Source: Amphritea sp. | GTDB lineage: Bacteria > Pseudomonadota > Gammaproteobacteria > Pseudomonadales > Balneatricaceae | Direction: 5' to 3' | Assembly: GCA_018067325.1 (NCBI GenBank) | Contig: JAGPUU010000227.1 | Location: 1-9,423 of the forward strand | Length of the DNA stretch: 9,423 bases | Made by a program: the position numbers and the translations under genes | The notes under the pieces: generated by a model | The model's database searches: none | What the model saw: only the letters and a program-made list of their open reading frames with translations | What the model was told of the DNA's origin: nothing | Shown: positions 1 to 7,715 of the stretch, piece by piece | Numbering within the stretch: position 1 is the stretch's first letter | Layout of the letters: the number at the start of each line of letters is the position of its first letter

Positions 1-30
1 CCCCGATCATTAGTTTGGTCGGGGCTTTTT
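1..30 (+). terminator. Intrinsic terminator of an upstream gene outside the window
   Basis: Bases 1-9 (CCCCGATCA) pair with 16-24 (TGGTCGGGG) to give a 9-bp stem with one G-U pair and a 6-base loop. A C and five T's follow at 26-30. The gene it ends lies left of the window. The T-tract and the bases after it resemble those behind the tRNA-Phe gene at 8562-8583, so a stable RNA gene upstream is possible, but this is inference. Confidence 0.75.
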
Positions 31-96
31 CGTGTCTGGGATTTAAGGGCTGAGACGTGGCTAGACCGCCGCTACGCGGCAGGCGAGTACGGTACT

Positions 97-125
97 GCGT
101 ACCTATCGTGGCTAGAACAAGCGTA
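97..125 (+). repeat. Imperfect 29-bp direct repeat, copy 1
   Basis: This copy matches 335-363 at 24 of 29 positions with no gaps. The shared core is CGTACCT, then GTGGCTAGAA, then AAGCGTA. Weaker similarity extends to the left, where both copies have a GTAC 7-11 bases before the repeat. Confidence 0.65.
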
Positions 126-177
126 ACGGCCTTCTAAATTAGTCGGGAGTATTGATCATGGGAAGATGCTTCGTAAG

Positions 178-210
178 TTAGCGCTTCGCCGTGAGGGCAC
201 GGCTCCTACA
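178..210 (-). repeat. REP-like palindrome with a GTAGGAGC head
   Basis: Read on the minus strand the element begins TGTAGGAGC and then forms a short hairpin, CCGTG-CCCT-CACGG, followed by CGAAGCGC. On the plus strand the stem is 189-193 with 198-202. A conserved GTAG/GGAG head before a GC stem-loop is the hallmark of the REP sequences spread by RAYT-family transposases in Pseudomonas and related gammaproteobacteria. Only one copy is in the window, so its repetitive nature is inferred. Confidence 0.5.
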
Positions 211-334
211 TACAAATACATCGCAGAGAACAGCATCACTTGGGTCTATGCTTTTCCGGGCATCGGACAAGTGAAGCGATACACCTCAGACGCAACCTAA
301 CGAGCCGCACCACGATTCCGTATGTACAAGTGTT

Positions 335-363
335 ACGTACCTGGAGTGGCTAGAAAAAGCGTA
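335..363 (+). repeat. Imperfect 29-bp direct repeat, copy 2
   Basis: This is the partner of 97-125, lying 238 bases downstream in the same orientation. Differences are confined to the first base, a 3-base block (GGA here, ATC in copy 1) and one A/C change. Both copies are in the gene-free stretch. Confidence 0.65.
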
Positions 364-451
364 TGGGCTGTGGTGTGTTGTTCGTAGTGAGGTTCTTCGT
401 AAGCAGGTAGACCAGAGCGCTCTCATCTGGCAAGTCTCGATCTAGCTACTC

Positions 452-486
452 AACAAAAAAACGCGCCGATGGCGCGTTTTTTTGTT
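452..486. terminator. Strong bidirectional terminator after spoT
   Basis: A perfect 16-bp inverted repeat (452-467 with 471-486) surrounds a 3-base loop. The GC core GCGCC/GGCGC is flanked by seven A's on one side and seven T's on the other, so it can terminate in both directions. The last base overlaps the spoT stop codon (486-488). It closes the minus-strand block, and nothing continues into trmH or recG as it does in E. coli. Confidence 0.9.
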
Positions 487-2609
487 TATACCCGTGTGAG
501 TTTATATACGGATTTGAGGGCTTTTAGTTTTCGCATCACCGTGGCCAAATGAACTCTGTCTTTCACGGTAAGGTCCATGTGAACGGTATTGAGGGCGTCA
601 TCTGTCTCAGTAATATCTACTTTCAAAAGGTTGGCGCCGGTAGCTGCCGCAGTGGTCGCAAGCGATGCTATCAGGCCTCGCTTGGACTCGACTTTGAGAT
701 CCAAATTTACGATAAATTCGTCATCAATGCTATTGGACCATTCGAGGTATACGCATTTCTCGGCATCGTCTTTCATAAAGGCGATGTTACGACAGTCGGT
801 GCGGTGAATCACGAGTCCTCTGCCGGTACTGATATGGCCGGTAATGCCGTCCCCAGGGATAGGGCCGCAGCATCGAGCGTAGTGGATAACCATTCCTTCG
901 GTTCCCCGAATAGCCAGAGTGGTTTTTCCGGGTTGAGGGCTTTCCTGCAGCTCTTCCTCTTGGTGCTCTGCCGGACGCAGGCGTCGAGCAACCACATAGG
1001 CCATTCGGTTGCCCATGCCGATATCTTCAAGCAGTTCATCAAGGGAGTTTAACTCGGTTTCTTCCAGTAGACTTGCGAGCGAGGCCGGATCGATCTCTTC
1101 CAGGTTAGATCCATAGTTTGAAAGGAATTGGGTTAACAGGCGTCGACCCAACTCAATAGACTCGCCGCGGTGCTGAACTTTGATAAAGTGACGTATTGCG
1201 GAACGGGCCTTACCAGTAACAACAAAGTTCAGCCAGGCCATATTTGGCTGGGCGCTTGGTGTTGTGATGATCTCAACGGTCTGGCCGCTCTGTAGCGGCT
1301 GTGAAAGCGGCGCTAAGCGACGGTTGATACGACATGATACGCATGAGTTGCCGATGTCGGTATGAACCGCATAGGCAAAGTCTACCGCAGTCGCCCTTTG
1401 TGGTAGCTCAAATATTCGTCCCTGTGGTGAGAACACATAAACTTCATCAGGAAAGAGGTCGGTTTTAACGGTCTCGATAAACTCCATGGAGTTGCCGGCG
1501 CGTTGCTGCATTTCCAGCAAGCCCTGCACCCATTTACGTGCACGGTTATAGCCATCAATGGCTGAACTGGAGTCGCCATAAATTTTATAGTGGCTGTGCT
1601 CTGCAATTCCCTGGCCGGCTACCGCATCCATCTCTTTCGTGCGTATCTGAACTTCGATGGTTATATCCCGAGCCCCGAAAAGGTCGGTGTGCAGGGACTG
1701 ATAACCGTTAGCCTTAGGGATTGCTATATAGTCTTTGAAGCGACCCGGTACCGGTTTGTATAAATTATGCACTATACCTAACGCCCGGTAGCAATCGTCG
1801 ACGGACTCAGTGACGATGCGAAAGGCAAAAACATCCATGATCTCGGCAAAGGATTTACCCTTCGTCTTCATCTTGCTGTAGATGCTGTAAAGGTGTTTTT
1901 CTCGGCCAGAGACGGCGCCGGGAAGGCCTTCCTGGTTAAGTCTGTTGCGAATAGCGTCCTCAATCGAGGTGATGACGTCCTTTCGCTGTCCTCTTGCTTG
2001 CACTACCGCTCTGCGAATATATTTCGCCCGCATTGGGTGGTAGGACTGGAACGCTAGATCTTCGAGTTCTAGTTGCAGATCCCGCATGCCTAAACGGGCA
2101 GCGACGGGTGCATAGATATCCAGGGTTTCACGGGCAATACGACGTTGTTTTTCAGGCGGCATAGCGCCGAGGGTGCGCATGTTGTGTAGACGGTCTGCCA
2201 GTTTTACCAGAATAACTCTGATATCAACGGCCATCGCCAGTACCATCTTCTGAAAGTTCTCCGCCTGTGCTTCCGCACGGGTTTCAAACTCCAGATGGGT
2301 TAGCTTACTAACACCATCGACAATGTCGGCAACGGTTTGTCCGAACTGGCCTTCAAGACCATCCCGCGACACCGCAGTATCTTCGATGACATCGTGAAGC
2401 ATCGCGGCCATGAGGCTCTGGTGGTCCATATGCATGCCAGCGAGGATCGAAGCGACAGAAAGGGGGTGAGTGACATAGGGTTCACCGCTTTTGCGGCGTT
2501 GCCCGTCGTGTGCTTGTTCAGCATAGTAATACGCACGCCTAACCAACTTGATCTGTTGCAGATCAAGATATTCAGTCAGACGATCAGAAAGCGCATCAAC
2601 AGTTGGCAT
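486..2609 (-). CDS. spoT: Bifunctional (p)ppGpp synthetase/hydrolase SpoT
   Basis: A 707-residue RelA/SpoT homologue (E. coli SpoT is 702). It makes pppGpp/ppGpp from GTP or GDP plus ATP and hydrolyses it, setting the stringent response in the cytoplasm. The N-terminal HD hydrolase domain keeps H48, H72-D73, E76-D77 and N143. The synthetase domain keeps D259, E319 and RFKD at 290-293, the motif of bifunctional enzymes rather than RelA's acidic form. A TGS domain spans about 386-447, a Cys-containing domain carries C580, C581, H602 and C606, and an ACT domain spans about 636-707. Both active sites appear intact. ATG is preceded by AGGAG at a 6-base spacing. It lies 99 bases behind rpoZ with no terminator between, so cotranscription with gmk-rpoZ is expected. 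Confidence 0.97.
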   Translation of the reverse strand: MPTVDALSDRLTEYLDLQQIKLVRRAYYYAEQAHDGQRRKSGEPYVTHPLSVASILAGMHMDHQSLMAAMLHDVIEDTAVSRDGLEGQFGQTVADIVDGVSKLTHLEFETRAEAQAENFQKMVLAMAVDIRVILVKLADRLHNMRTLGAMPPEKQRRIARETLDIYAPVAARLGMRDLQLELEDLAFQSYHPMRAKYIRRAVVQARGQRKDVITSIEDAIRNRLNQEGLPGAVSGREKHLYSIYSKMKTKGKSFAEIMDVFAFRIVTESVDDCYRALGIVHNLYKPVPGRFKDYIAIPKANGYQSLHTDLFGARDITIEVQIRTKEMDAVAGQGIAEHSHYKIYGDSSSAIDGYNRARKWVQGLLEMQQRAGNSMEFIETVKTDLFPDEVYVFSPQGRIFELPQRATAVDFAYAVHTDIGNSCVSCRINRRLAPLSQPLQSGQTVEIITTPSAQPNMAWLNFVVTGKARSAIRHFIKVQHRGESIELGRRLLTQFLSNYGSNLEEIDPASLASLLEETELNSLDELLEDIGMGNRMAYVVARRLRPAEHQEEELQESPQPGKTTLAIRGTEGMVIHYARCCGPIPGDGITGHISTGRGLVIHRTDCRNIAFMKDDAEKCVYLEWSNSIDDEFIVNLDLKVESKRGLIASLATTAAATGANLLKVDITETDDALNTVHMDLTVKDRVHLATVMRKLKALKSVYKLTRV

Positions 2610-2708
2610 CAGTTACTCCTATGCCTCAAGAGTAGCCATATTTAAAGGCGACTACAAAACAACAGAAACTATAGAGATGATGCCTTATTAGAACTGATTG
2701 AAAAAGAG

Positions 2709-2921
2709 TTAATCTTCTTCGCGTTCATCAAGAATTGATACATCGATATGTTTTTCTGCTATTTCACGCAGAGCAACAACAGTAGGCTTGTCATTTTCCC
2801 ACTCAACTTTAGGTTCTTTACCACCGGTTGCGAGCTGACGAGCACGCTTAGATGCGATCATTACCAGTTCAAAACGGTTGTCTACATTTTCCAGACAATC
2901 TTCAACAGTTACGCGAGCCAT
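2709..2921 (-). CDS. rpoZ: RNA polymerase omega subunit
   Basis: A 70-residue omega subunit. It helps assemble and stabilise the beta-prime subunit and forms part of one ppGpp-binding site on RNA polymerase (established for E. coli). The N-terminus [20 protein letters not shown], the GGKEP segment and the [13 protein letters not shown] segment match the family closely. It is about 20 residues shorter than the E. coli protein, and all of the loss is in the variable C-terminal tail; the gene still looks functional. ATG has GAGG upstream at a 6-base spacing. It sits between gmk (83-base gap) and spoT (99-base gap) in the usual order. Confidence 0.96.
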   Translation of the reverse strand: MARVTVEDCLENVDNRFELVMIASKRARQLATGGKEPKVEWENDKPTVVALREIAEKHIDVSILDEREED

Positions 2922-2949
2922 TGGCGACCTCGGTTATTGGGTTCAGTCA

Positions 2950-2999
2950 CTCAGGCCGGTATTCAGACCTGATTCGGAGAGCCGGCCAGTCTACCTGAG
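2950..2999. other. Inverted repeats in the gmk-rpoZ gap
   Basis: GGCCGG at 2954-2959 pairs with CCGGCC at 2982-2987, and CTCAGG at 2950-2955 pairs with CCTGAG at 2994-2999. The two pairings overlap by two bases, so the structures compete or merge with a bulge. No T-run follows on the minus strand, so this is not a classical terminator. It may be an mRNA structure in the rpoZ leader or a processing site. Confidence 0.4.
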
Positions 3000-3004
3000 A
3001 GATT

Positions 3005-3806
<802 letters not shown>

Positions 3807-3883
3807 AAATATATCTGGCTATTGGGTTGCAGCTATAACAGCGATACGATTCTTTTGAGGCCTGTCTTTTTAATTAGAAGTAA

Positions 3884-4864
3884 TCAATTCTGGTTAGTAT
3901 TCTTTAGGTCGGTCGATTTCTCAACTTCTTGAGTAACTAGTTTTTCTGCGAATTGGTTAATGGTCTCTATTCCAGGAACAGGAAAGGGAATAAATGGATT
4001 TAAGCGCGAAGAGAAATAAACAGAAAGGCGGCTAGAGTCTGGGGCAGCAGCTCCTCTTCGATGGAATCCGGAGGTGTCGGCTATTACAAGTGTGTTGGCC
4101 GGTACTTTAAACTTCTGCACCTTGAATAGGTCCAGTGTAATCAGGTCATCTTCAGCAATTCGAAGTGAGCCACGTGCAGCATAACGATGGTTTAAATTCC
4201 GCCCTTTGATACTTTGCTTATATTCCCAGAAAAGACGCTTAAGAGTCATTTTGTGAGAACCTTCAACATACTCGAACGGGCCTTTGTCTATGCTAACCTC
4301 TTCGAGGAAAAGCCAAGCTTTCATTGTTGGATGAAAGGTATCCGAGTGAAATGTTTTCTGGGGGTCGTTATTAGCCTCTCCTCCCTGGTTGCAGACGCGT
4401 AAGAAATGCGGCCAGGGACGAATAGCGGTAGATGCAACGTAATTCATTAGGTTTCTTATAGAGGGTAGTCCGCATAATGTTCTGGCTGCAGGAAGCTGGT
4501 TCAACTTATTCTTATCAAGAAAAGTCAGCTGGGTGGTGGTATCACCTTGAATAAACTCCCTAATTTCAGGCCAACAGTCTTCGCCCTCTACCTGCAAACG
4601 TTTAAAAAGTTCGGGAGGGAGGATGTTTTCTATCTTCAGATAGCCCTTTTTATGGAACTCTTTTTTATGCTCTGTGCTGATTTTCCAACTAAGAATCCAG
4701 CGGCGAAAGCCGGTTATTATGCGAGCGATAATGACTCGCATAACATGTAACCCTAAGCAGTTGAGAAGCTTGTTGCCTAGAATAGGGTTAGCTTCAAATG
4801 ATTTGGTTTCGGTAAAAACCTCCATCACCCAAATCATGTACTGAATAACCCTGTATCTCTTCAA
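3884..4864 (-). CDS. Phytanoyl-CoA dioxygenase (PhyH) family protein, substrate unknown
   Basis: A 326-residue protein of the PhyH branch of Fe(II)/2-oxoglutarate-dependent dioxygenases. The metal triad is visible: H173-S174-D175 in FHSDTFHP and the distal H268 in SGFHRRG. R279 in DSSRLSVYF is the likely 2-oxoglutarate-binding arginine. GPFEYVEGSHK at 195-205 matches the family segment after the HxD strand. Residues 1-65 are basic and hydrophobic and outside the core; a peripheral membrane contact around 40-60 is possible. The start is TTG, chosen because AGGAG stands 6 bases upstream; an ATG at 4835-4837 (residue 10) is the alternative. The stretch is AT-richer than yicC (hand counts: 23/60 and 26/60 GC at 4201 and 4441, against 35/60 at 5161). 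It lies 51 bases after yicC and may be cotranscribed. No terminator follows it. The hydroxylated substrate cannot be told from sequence. Confidence 0.85.
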   Translation of the reverse strand: MKRYRVIQYMIWVMEVFTETKSFEANPILGNKLLNCLGLHVMRVIIARIITGFRRWILSWKISTEHKKEFHKKGYLKIENILPPELFKRLQVEGEDCWPEIREFIQGDTTTQLTFLDKNKLNQLPAARTLCGLPSIRNLMNYVASTAIRPWPHFLRVCNQGGEANNDPQKTFHSDTFHPTMKAWLFLEEVSIDKGPFEYVEGSHKMTLKRLFWEYKQSIKGRNLNHRYAARGSLRIAEDDLITLDLFKVQKFKVPANTLVIADTSGFHRRGAAAPDSSRLSVYFSSRLNPFIPFPVPGIETINQFAEKLVTQEVEKSTDLKNTNQN

Positions 4865-4915
4865 AACCGGCTCCTGAATATAGGTTTAAACTCTTAGTAA
4901 TAAGATGAGGCTACA

Positions 4916-5779
4916 TTACTCTATGTTTTGGATCTGCTCGCGCATTTGCTCGATCAGAACTTTTAGTTCAACCGCGTCCTGTGTGGTATCTGAAACAATC
5001 GACTTGGAGGAAAGGGTGTTGGCTTCCCGGTTCAGTTCCTGCATCAGGAAATCTAGTCTGCGGCCAACCGGGCCCTTGGATTTAAGAACCCGTTTTACTT
5101 CCTGAACATGGGTGTTCAGGCGGTCCATCTCTTCATCGACGTCAGCTTTTTGCGCAAGAATCACCATCTCCTGTTCCAGTCGGCCTTGGTCCAGGTCTGC
5201 TTTCAGTTCTTCCAGGCGGGCTTTTAAGTTATCCCGCTGAGCCTGCAGTATGCCCGGTAGTTTGCTGCGGACATCAGCCACAACAACGCTAATGGCATCG
5301 AGTCGCTGGTCGATCAGCGTAGCAAGTTCTACACCTTCACGGCCACGGCTTTCAATCAGGTCATCGAGGGCTTTGTGGAATAATTCCAAGGCTGCTTTCT
5401 TGACCTTGTCCATATCTAGTTTGGTGTCTTGCAGAACACCCGGCCAGCGCAACAGCTCCAGAGTATCAATCGGTGTCGACACTGGTAACAGATTTTCTAC
5501 CTGCTGTGCCGCGTCTAATAGCTCGCGGGCGAAGGATTCATCTACGGTGAGGGTCTGGGCTTGGGCCTCTGCTACAAAGCGCAGGGTGCACTCGACTTTT
5601 CCCCGGCTGAGTTTTTTACGCAATGACTCCCTTAATGAGCCTTCCAGGTCACGCAGGCTCTCCGGCAGGCGCAGGTGAGGTTCCAGGTAGCGGTGGTTTA
5701 CGGAACGTACTTCCCAGATCAGGCTACCCCACTCATGTTGCACTTCCTGACGGGCAAAAGCGGTCATACTACGTGTCAT
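4916..5779 (-). CDS. yicC: YicC family endoribonuclease
   Basis: A 287-residue protein, the same length as E. coli YicC. The start MTRSMTAFAR, the segment SVNHRYLEPHLRLPE and the end ELKVLIEQMREQIQNIE are near-identical to the family. The N-terminal YicC-like domain covers roughly 1-155 and the DUF1732 domain the C-terminal ~85 residues, including VDEEMDRLNTHVQEVKR and VGRRLDFLMQELNREANTL. E. coli YicC has been described as an endoribonuclease that acts on small RNAs such as RyhB; the activity here is inferred from homology. The ATG at 5777-5779 fits the family start, though only a weak GAG-type Shine-Dalgarno lies upstream. It is divergent from rph, 138 bases away, and precedes the PhyH gene. 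Confidence 0.95.
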   Translation of the reverse strand: MTRSMTAFARQEVQHEWGSLIWEVRSVNHRYLEPHLRLPESLRDLEGSLRESLRKKLSRGKVECTLRFVAEAQAQTLTVDESFARELLDAAQQVENLLPVSTPIDTLELLRWPGVLQDTKLDMDKVKKAALELFHKALDDLIESRGREGVELATLIDQRLDAISVVVADVRSKLPGILQAQRDNLKARLEELKADLDQGRLEQEMVILAQKADVDEEMDRLNTHVQEVKRVLKSKGPVGRRLDFLMQELNREANTLSSKSIVSDTTQDAVELKVLIEQMREQIQNIE

Positions 5780-5917
5780 ATCGTCTGTTCTCGATTAGAA
5801 TGCTGTTTTAGTTGTTGGCACTGAGACGAGTGTCGGCGGATTTACCCTTTATTCTAACAGCCCTCGACTGCTTACTCTATGTGTCCGGTCGGGTTGTCGA
5901 ACAGGATTTTTAAGTAC

Positions 5918-6688
5918 ATGAGCTCAACAATTTCAGATCAGTTGCAAAACCTGGGGGTTACCTCTTTACGGCCGAGTAATCGAAATGTCGATCAGATGCG
6001 GGAAGTGCGTATTACGCGTAATTTCACTAAGCACGCTGAAGGTTCTGTGTTGGTAGAATTTGGTGATACCAAAGTGATCTGCACCGCATCGGTTGAGCGG
6101 GGTGTGCCTCGCTTCCTGCGTGGCTCTGGTACGGGTTGGGTGACCGCGGAATACGGTATGCTGCCTCGCGCTACGGGTAGCCGTAACGGTCGGGAGGCGT
6201 CAAGAGGTAAGCAGGGCGGTCGCACGGTAGAGATTCAGCGTTTGATTGGACGCTCTTTACGTGCCTGTCTGGATCTGAAAAAACTGGGTGAGAATACAAT
6301 TACTATTGATTGTGATGTGATTCAGGCGGACGGCGGAACCCGTACAGCGTCTATTTCCGGTGCTTATGTGGCTTTGAGAGATGCGATCAACTTTCTGAAA
6401 AAAGATAAGCATGGCGCAATGAAAGGTGACCCGATCAAATTTGGTCTGGCGGCTGTCTCGGTGGGCATTTATAAAGGTGAGGCTGTATTGGATCTGGACT
6501 ATGCGGAAGATTCTGAAGCGGAAACCGATATGAACGTTATCATGACCGATAAGGGCGGTTTTGTAGAAGTTCAAGGCACTGCAGAGGGTGAGCCATACTC
6601 TCAGGATGAACTAAACGCGATGTTGGCGTTGGCTAAGAAGGGTATTGGTGAAATATCCGAGCTGCAGAAGCAAGCTCTCGCGGATTGA
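5918..6688 (+). CDS. rph: Ribonuclease PH with an N-terminal extension
   Basis: A phosphorolytic 3'-exoribonuclease that trims tRNA 3' ends. The core [20 protein letters not shown], the substrate-binding [14 protein letters not shown] (90-103), phosphate-binding GTRTASI (140-146) and the acidic block [14 protein letters not shown] (197-210) are all present, and the frame is intact, unlike the rph frameshift of E. coli K-12. Family proteins normally begin M-R-P-S; here that Met is a TTA leucine codon (residue 17), so translation must begin further upstream. I chose ATG 5918-5920, with AGGA 11 bases before it, giving 256 residues; an ATG at 5879 would add 13 more. It ends at the shared terminator facing crc. 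In E. coli pyrE follows rph directly, whereas here crc lies between them. Confidence 0.93.
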   Translation: MSSTISDQLQNLGVTSLRPSNRNVDQMREVRITRNFTKHAEGSVLVEFGDTKVICTASVERGVPRFLRGSGTGWVTAEYGMLPRATGSRNGREASRGKQGGRTVEIQRLIGRSLRACLDLKKLGENTITIDCDVIQADGGTRTASISGAYVALRDAINFLKKDKHGAMKGDPIKFGLAAVSVGIYKGEAVLDLDYAEDSEAETDMNVIMTDKGGFVEVQGTAEGEPYSQDELNAMLALAKKGIGEISELQKQALAD

Positions 6689-6703
6689 TCTTCGGATAAG
6701 TTA

Positions 6704-6733
6704 TAAAAAAGGGAGCTGATGCTCCCTTTTTTA
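6704..6733. terminator. Bidirectional terminator between rph and crc
   Basis: GGGAGC at 6711-6716 pairs with GCTCCC at 6721-6726 around a TGAT loop. Six A's before and six T's after extend the stem to 13 bp (6704-6716 with 6721-6733). Both strands give a GC stem followed by a U-run, so it serves the convergent genes rph (stop at 6688) and crc (stop at 6750). Confidence 0.92.
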
Positions 6734-6749
6734 ATGTCCGAATTTCGAC

Positions 6750-7517
6750 TTAAAGGTCGTAATCAACAATGACCGGGGCATGAGCCGAGAAGCATTCATC
6801 CCGATAGATAGAAGCAGACTTAACTGTTTTACGCAGATTGGCTGTAGTGACCTGGTAATCCAGTCGCGCGCCTTCGTTCAGATCACGGGCTTTATTGTAT
6901 TCAGGCCACCAAGTGTATTGCTGATCAGTATGGTTAACCTGGCGGAAGGCGTCTACGTAGCCCATCTCTCCGAACAGATCTTCCATCCACTCTCTTTCCT
7001 GAGGAAGGAATCCTGAAACTTTCTGGTTTACATACCAGTTGCTCAGATCCTGAGGCTTATGAGCGATCTGTAATGGTCCGCAAAAGATAAACTCACGACG
7101 TTTACGCAGGGTCTTTGTGAAGTGCCCTTTGAGCAGCCGCAGGTATTCCTCTTTGGCTACCTGGCATTCGTCGTCCTTCAGGCCTGAGGGTACACTGAGT
7201 GCGGCGACGCTGACGTTATCAAAGTCTGCTTGAATAAAGCGGCCATTGAAGTCGCACTGTTCAAACCCAAGTCCGGTCATAATTGCTTTTGGCAATATAC
7301 GGGTATAGATGGCTACGCCACTATAGCCATCTTCAAATGCGTCAAAGAAGTACGCTTGATAGCCTTCGGGATGATAACGTTCATCATCCAGCTGATACTC
7401 TTTGGCACGCAGATCCTGCAGACACACAACATCTGCATCTTGTTTAACCATCCACTGGAAAAACCCATTGTCTGCTGCCTGTTCAATACCCTGAGTATTG
7501 AATGTGATGACGCGCAT
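6750..7517 (-). CDS. crc: Crc-type catabolite repression control protein (ExoIII-fold, catalytic residues lost)
   Basis: A 255-residue protein of the exonuclease III/AP endonuclease fold. It starts MRVITFNTQG and carries CLQDLRA (32-38), RKRREFIFCG (139-147), RLDYQV (218-223) and SAHAPVIVDYD (244-254), all close to Pseudomonas Crc. ExoIII catalytic positions are changed: the GDxN motif is GPLQ at 147-150, the final SDH is SAH at 244-246, and the metal-binding Glu is D35. A nuclease role is therefore unlikely. Pseudomonas Crc acts with Hfq to block translation of catabolic mRNAs, and the same role is inferred here. It lies next to pyrE as in Pseudomonas. A promoter candidate is about 43-71 bases upstream of the start codon; the Shine-Dalgarno is weak (GGA). 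Confidence 0.9.
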   Translation of the reverse strand: MRVITFNTQGIEQAADNGFFQWMVKQDADVVCLQDLRAKEYQLDDERYHPEGYQAYFFDAFEDGYSGVAIYTRILPKAIMTGLGFEQCDFNGRFIQADFDNVSVAALSVPSGLKDDECQVAKEEYLRLLKGHFTKTLRKRREFIFCGPLQIAHKPQDLSNWYVNQKVSGFLPQEREWMEDLFGEMGYVDAFRQVNHTDQQYTWWPEYNKARDLNEGARLDYQVTTANLRKTVKSASIYRDECFSAHAPVIVDYDL

Positions 7518-7559
7518 AGCTATAAATCCATAAGAAACGGAATTTGATACGAGAGCCGC

Positions 7560-7588
7560 ATTGTACTGGGTGTTTAAGCAAATTTGAA
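7560..7588 (-). promoter_or_regulatory. Candidate sigma-70 promoter of crc
   Basis: On the minus strand TTCAAA (7583-7588, 4/6 to the -35 consensus) is followed after exactly 17 bases by TACAAT (7560-7565, 5/6 to the -10). Transcription would start near 7553, leaving a leader of about 35 bases before the crc ATG. There is no experimental support. Confidence 0.5.
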
Positions 7589-7637
7589 TCTAAAGCGATG
7601 ACAATTAGTGTAACGACGGGAAATTCAATGGGTATGT

Positions 7638-7661
7638 CCTGTCCTGATATAGAGGGGCAGG
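7638..7661. repeat. Inverted repeat upstream of pyrE
   Basis: CCTGTCC at 7638-7644 pairs with GGGCAGG at 7655-7661 (one T-G pair) around a 10-base loop. It lies between the candidate crc promoter and a -10-like TATTAT at 7673-7678 ahead of pyrE, so it is placed like an operator, but no regulator is suggested by the sequence. The same region carries a perfect TATAAT on the minus strand (7674-7679) without a good -35. Confidence 0.35.
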
Positions 7662-7715
7662 AAGAAACCCTGTATTATACGCGCATCTTTTTTACACAGC
7701 TTGTGGAGAGCCCAG

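Larger units (their letters stand above)
31..451. other. Gene-free, repeat-bearing intergenic stretch
   Basis: About 420 bases lie between two terminators with no convincing coding region on either strand; reading frames are short and stop often. The stretch holds three copies of GTGGCTAGA (57-65, 108-116, 346-354), two copies of CTTCGTAAG (169-177, 395-403), a GC hairpin at 68-80 (GCCGC/GCGGC), a hairpin at 91-103 (GGTAC/GTACC) and a REP-like palindrome near 178-210. CCAGA at 412-416 can pair with TCTGG at 426-430. No tRNA, known small RNA or riboswitch was recognised. It could be a decayed repeat element or an unrecognised structured RNA. Confidence 0.6.

Noticed and set aside
549..1052. 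167-codon plus-strand reading frame opposite spoT
   Set aside because: It lies entirely antisense to the conserved C-terminal half of spoT and shows no recognisable motif; it is a shadow of the real gene.
3840..3883. Terminator after the PhyH gene
   Set aside because: There is an AGGCCT palindrome and a few T's, but no stem long enough followed by a U-run on the minus strand.
4877..4882. TATATT as a -10 box just before the PhyH gene
   Set aside because: Transcription would start inside the Shine-Dalgarno site, and no -35 is present at the right distance.
5250..5678. 142-codon plus-strand reading frame opposite yicC
   Set aside because: It is Ser/Arg-rich low-complexity translation, antisense to a strongly conserved gene.
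7230..7547. 105-codon plus-strand frame opposite crc
   Set aside because: It is antisense to crc, and the crc protein shows clear family motifs.
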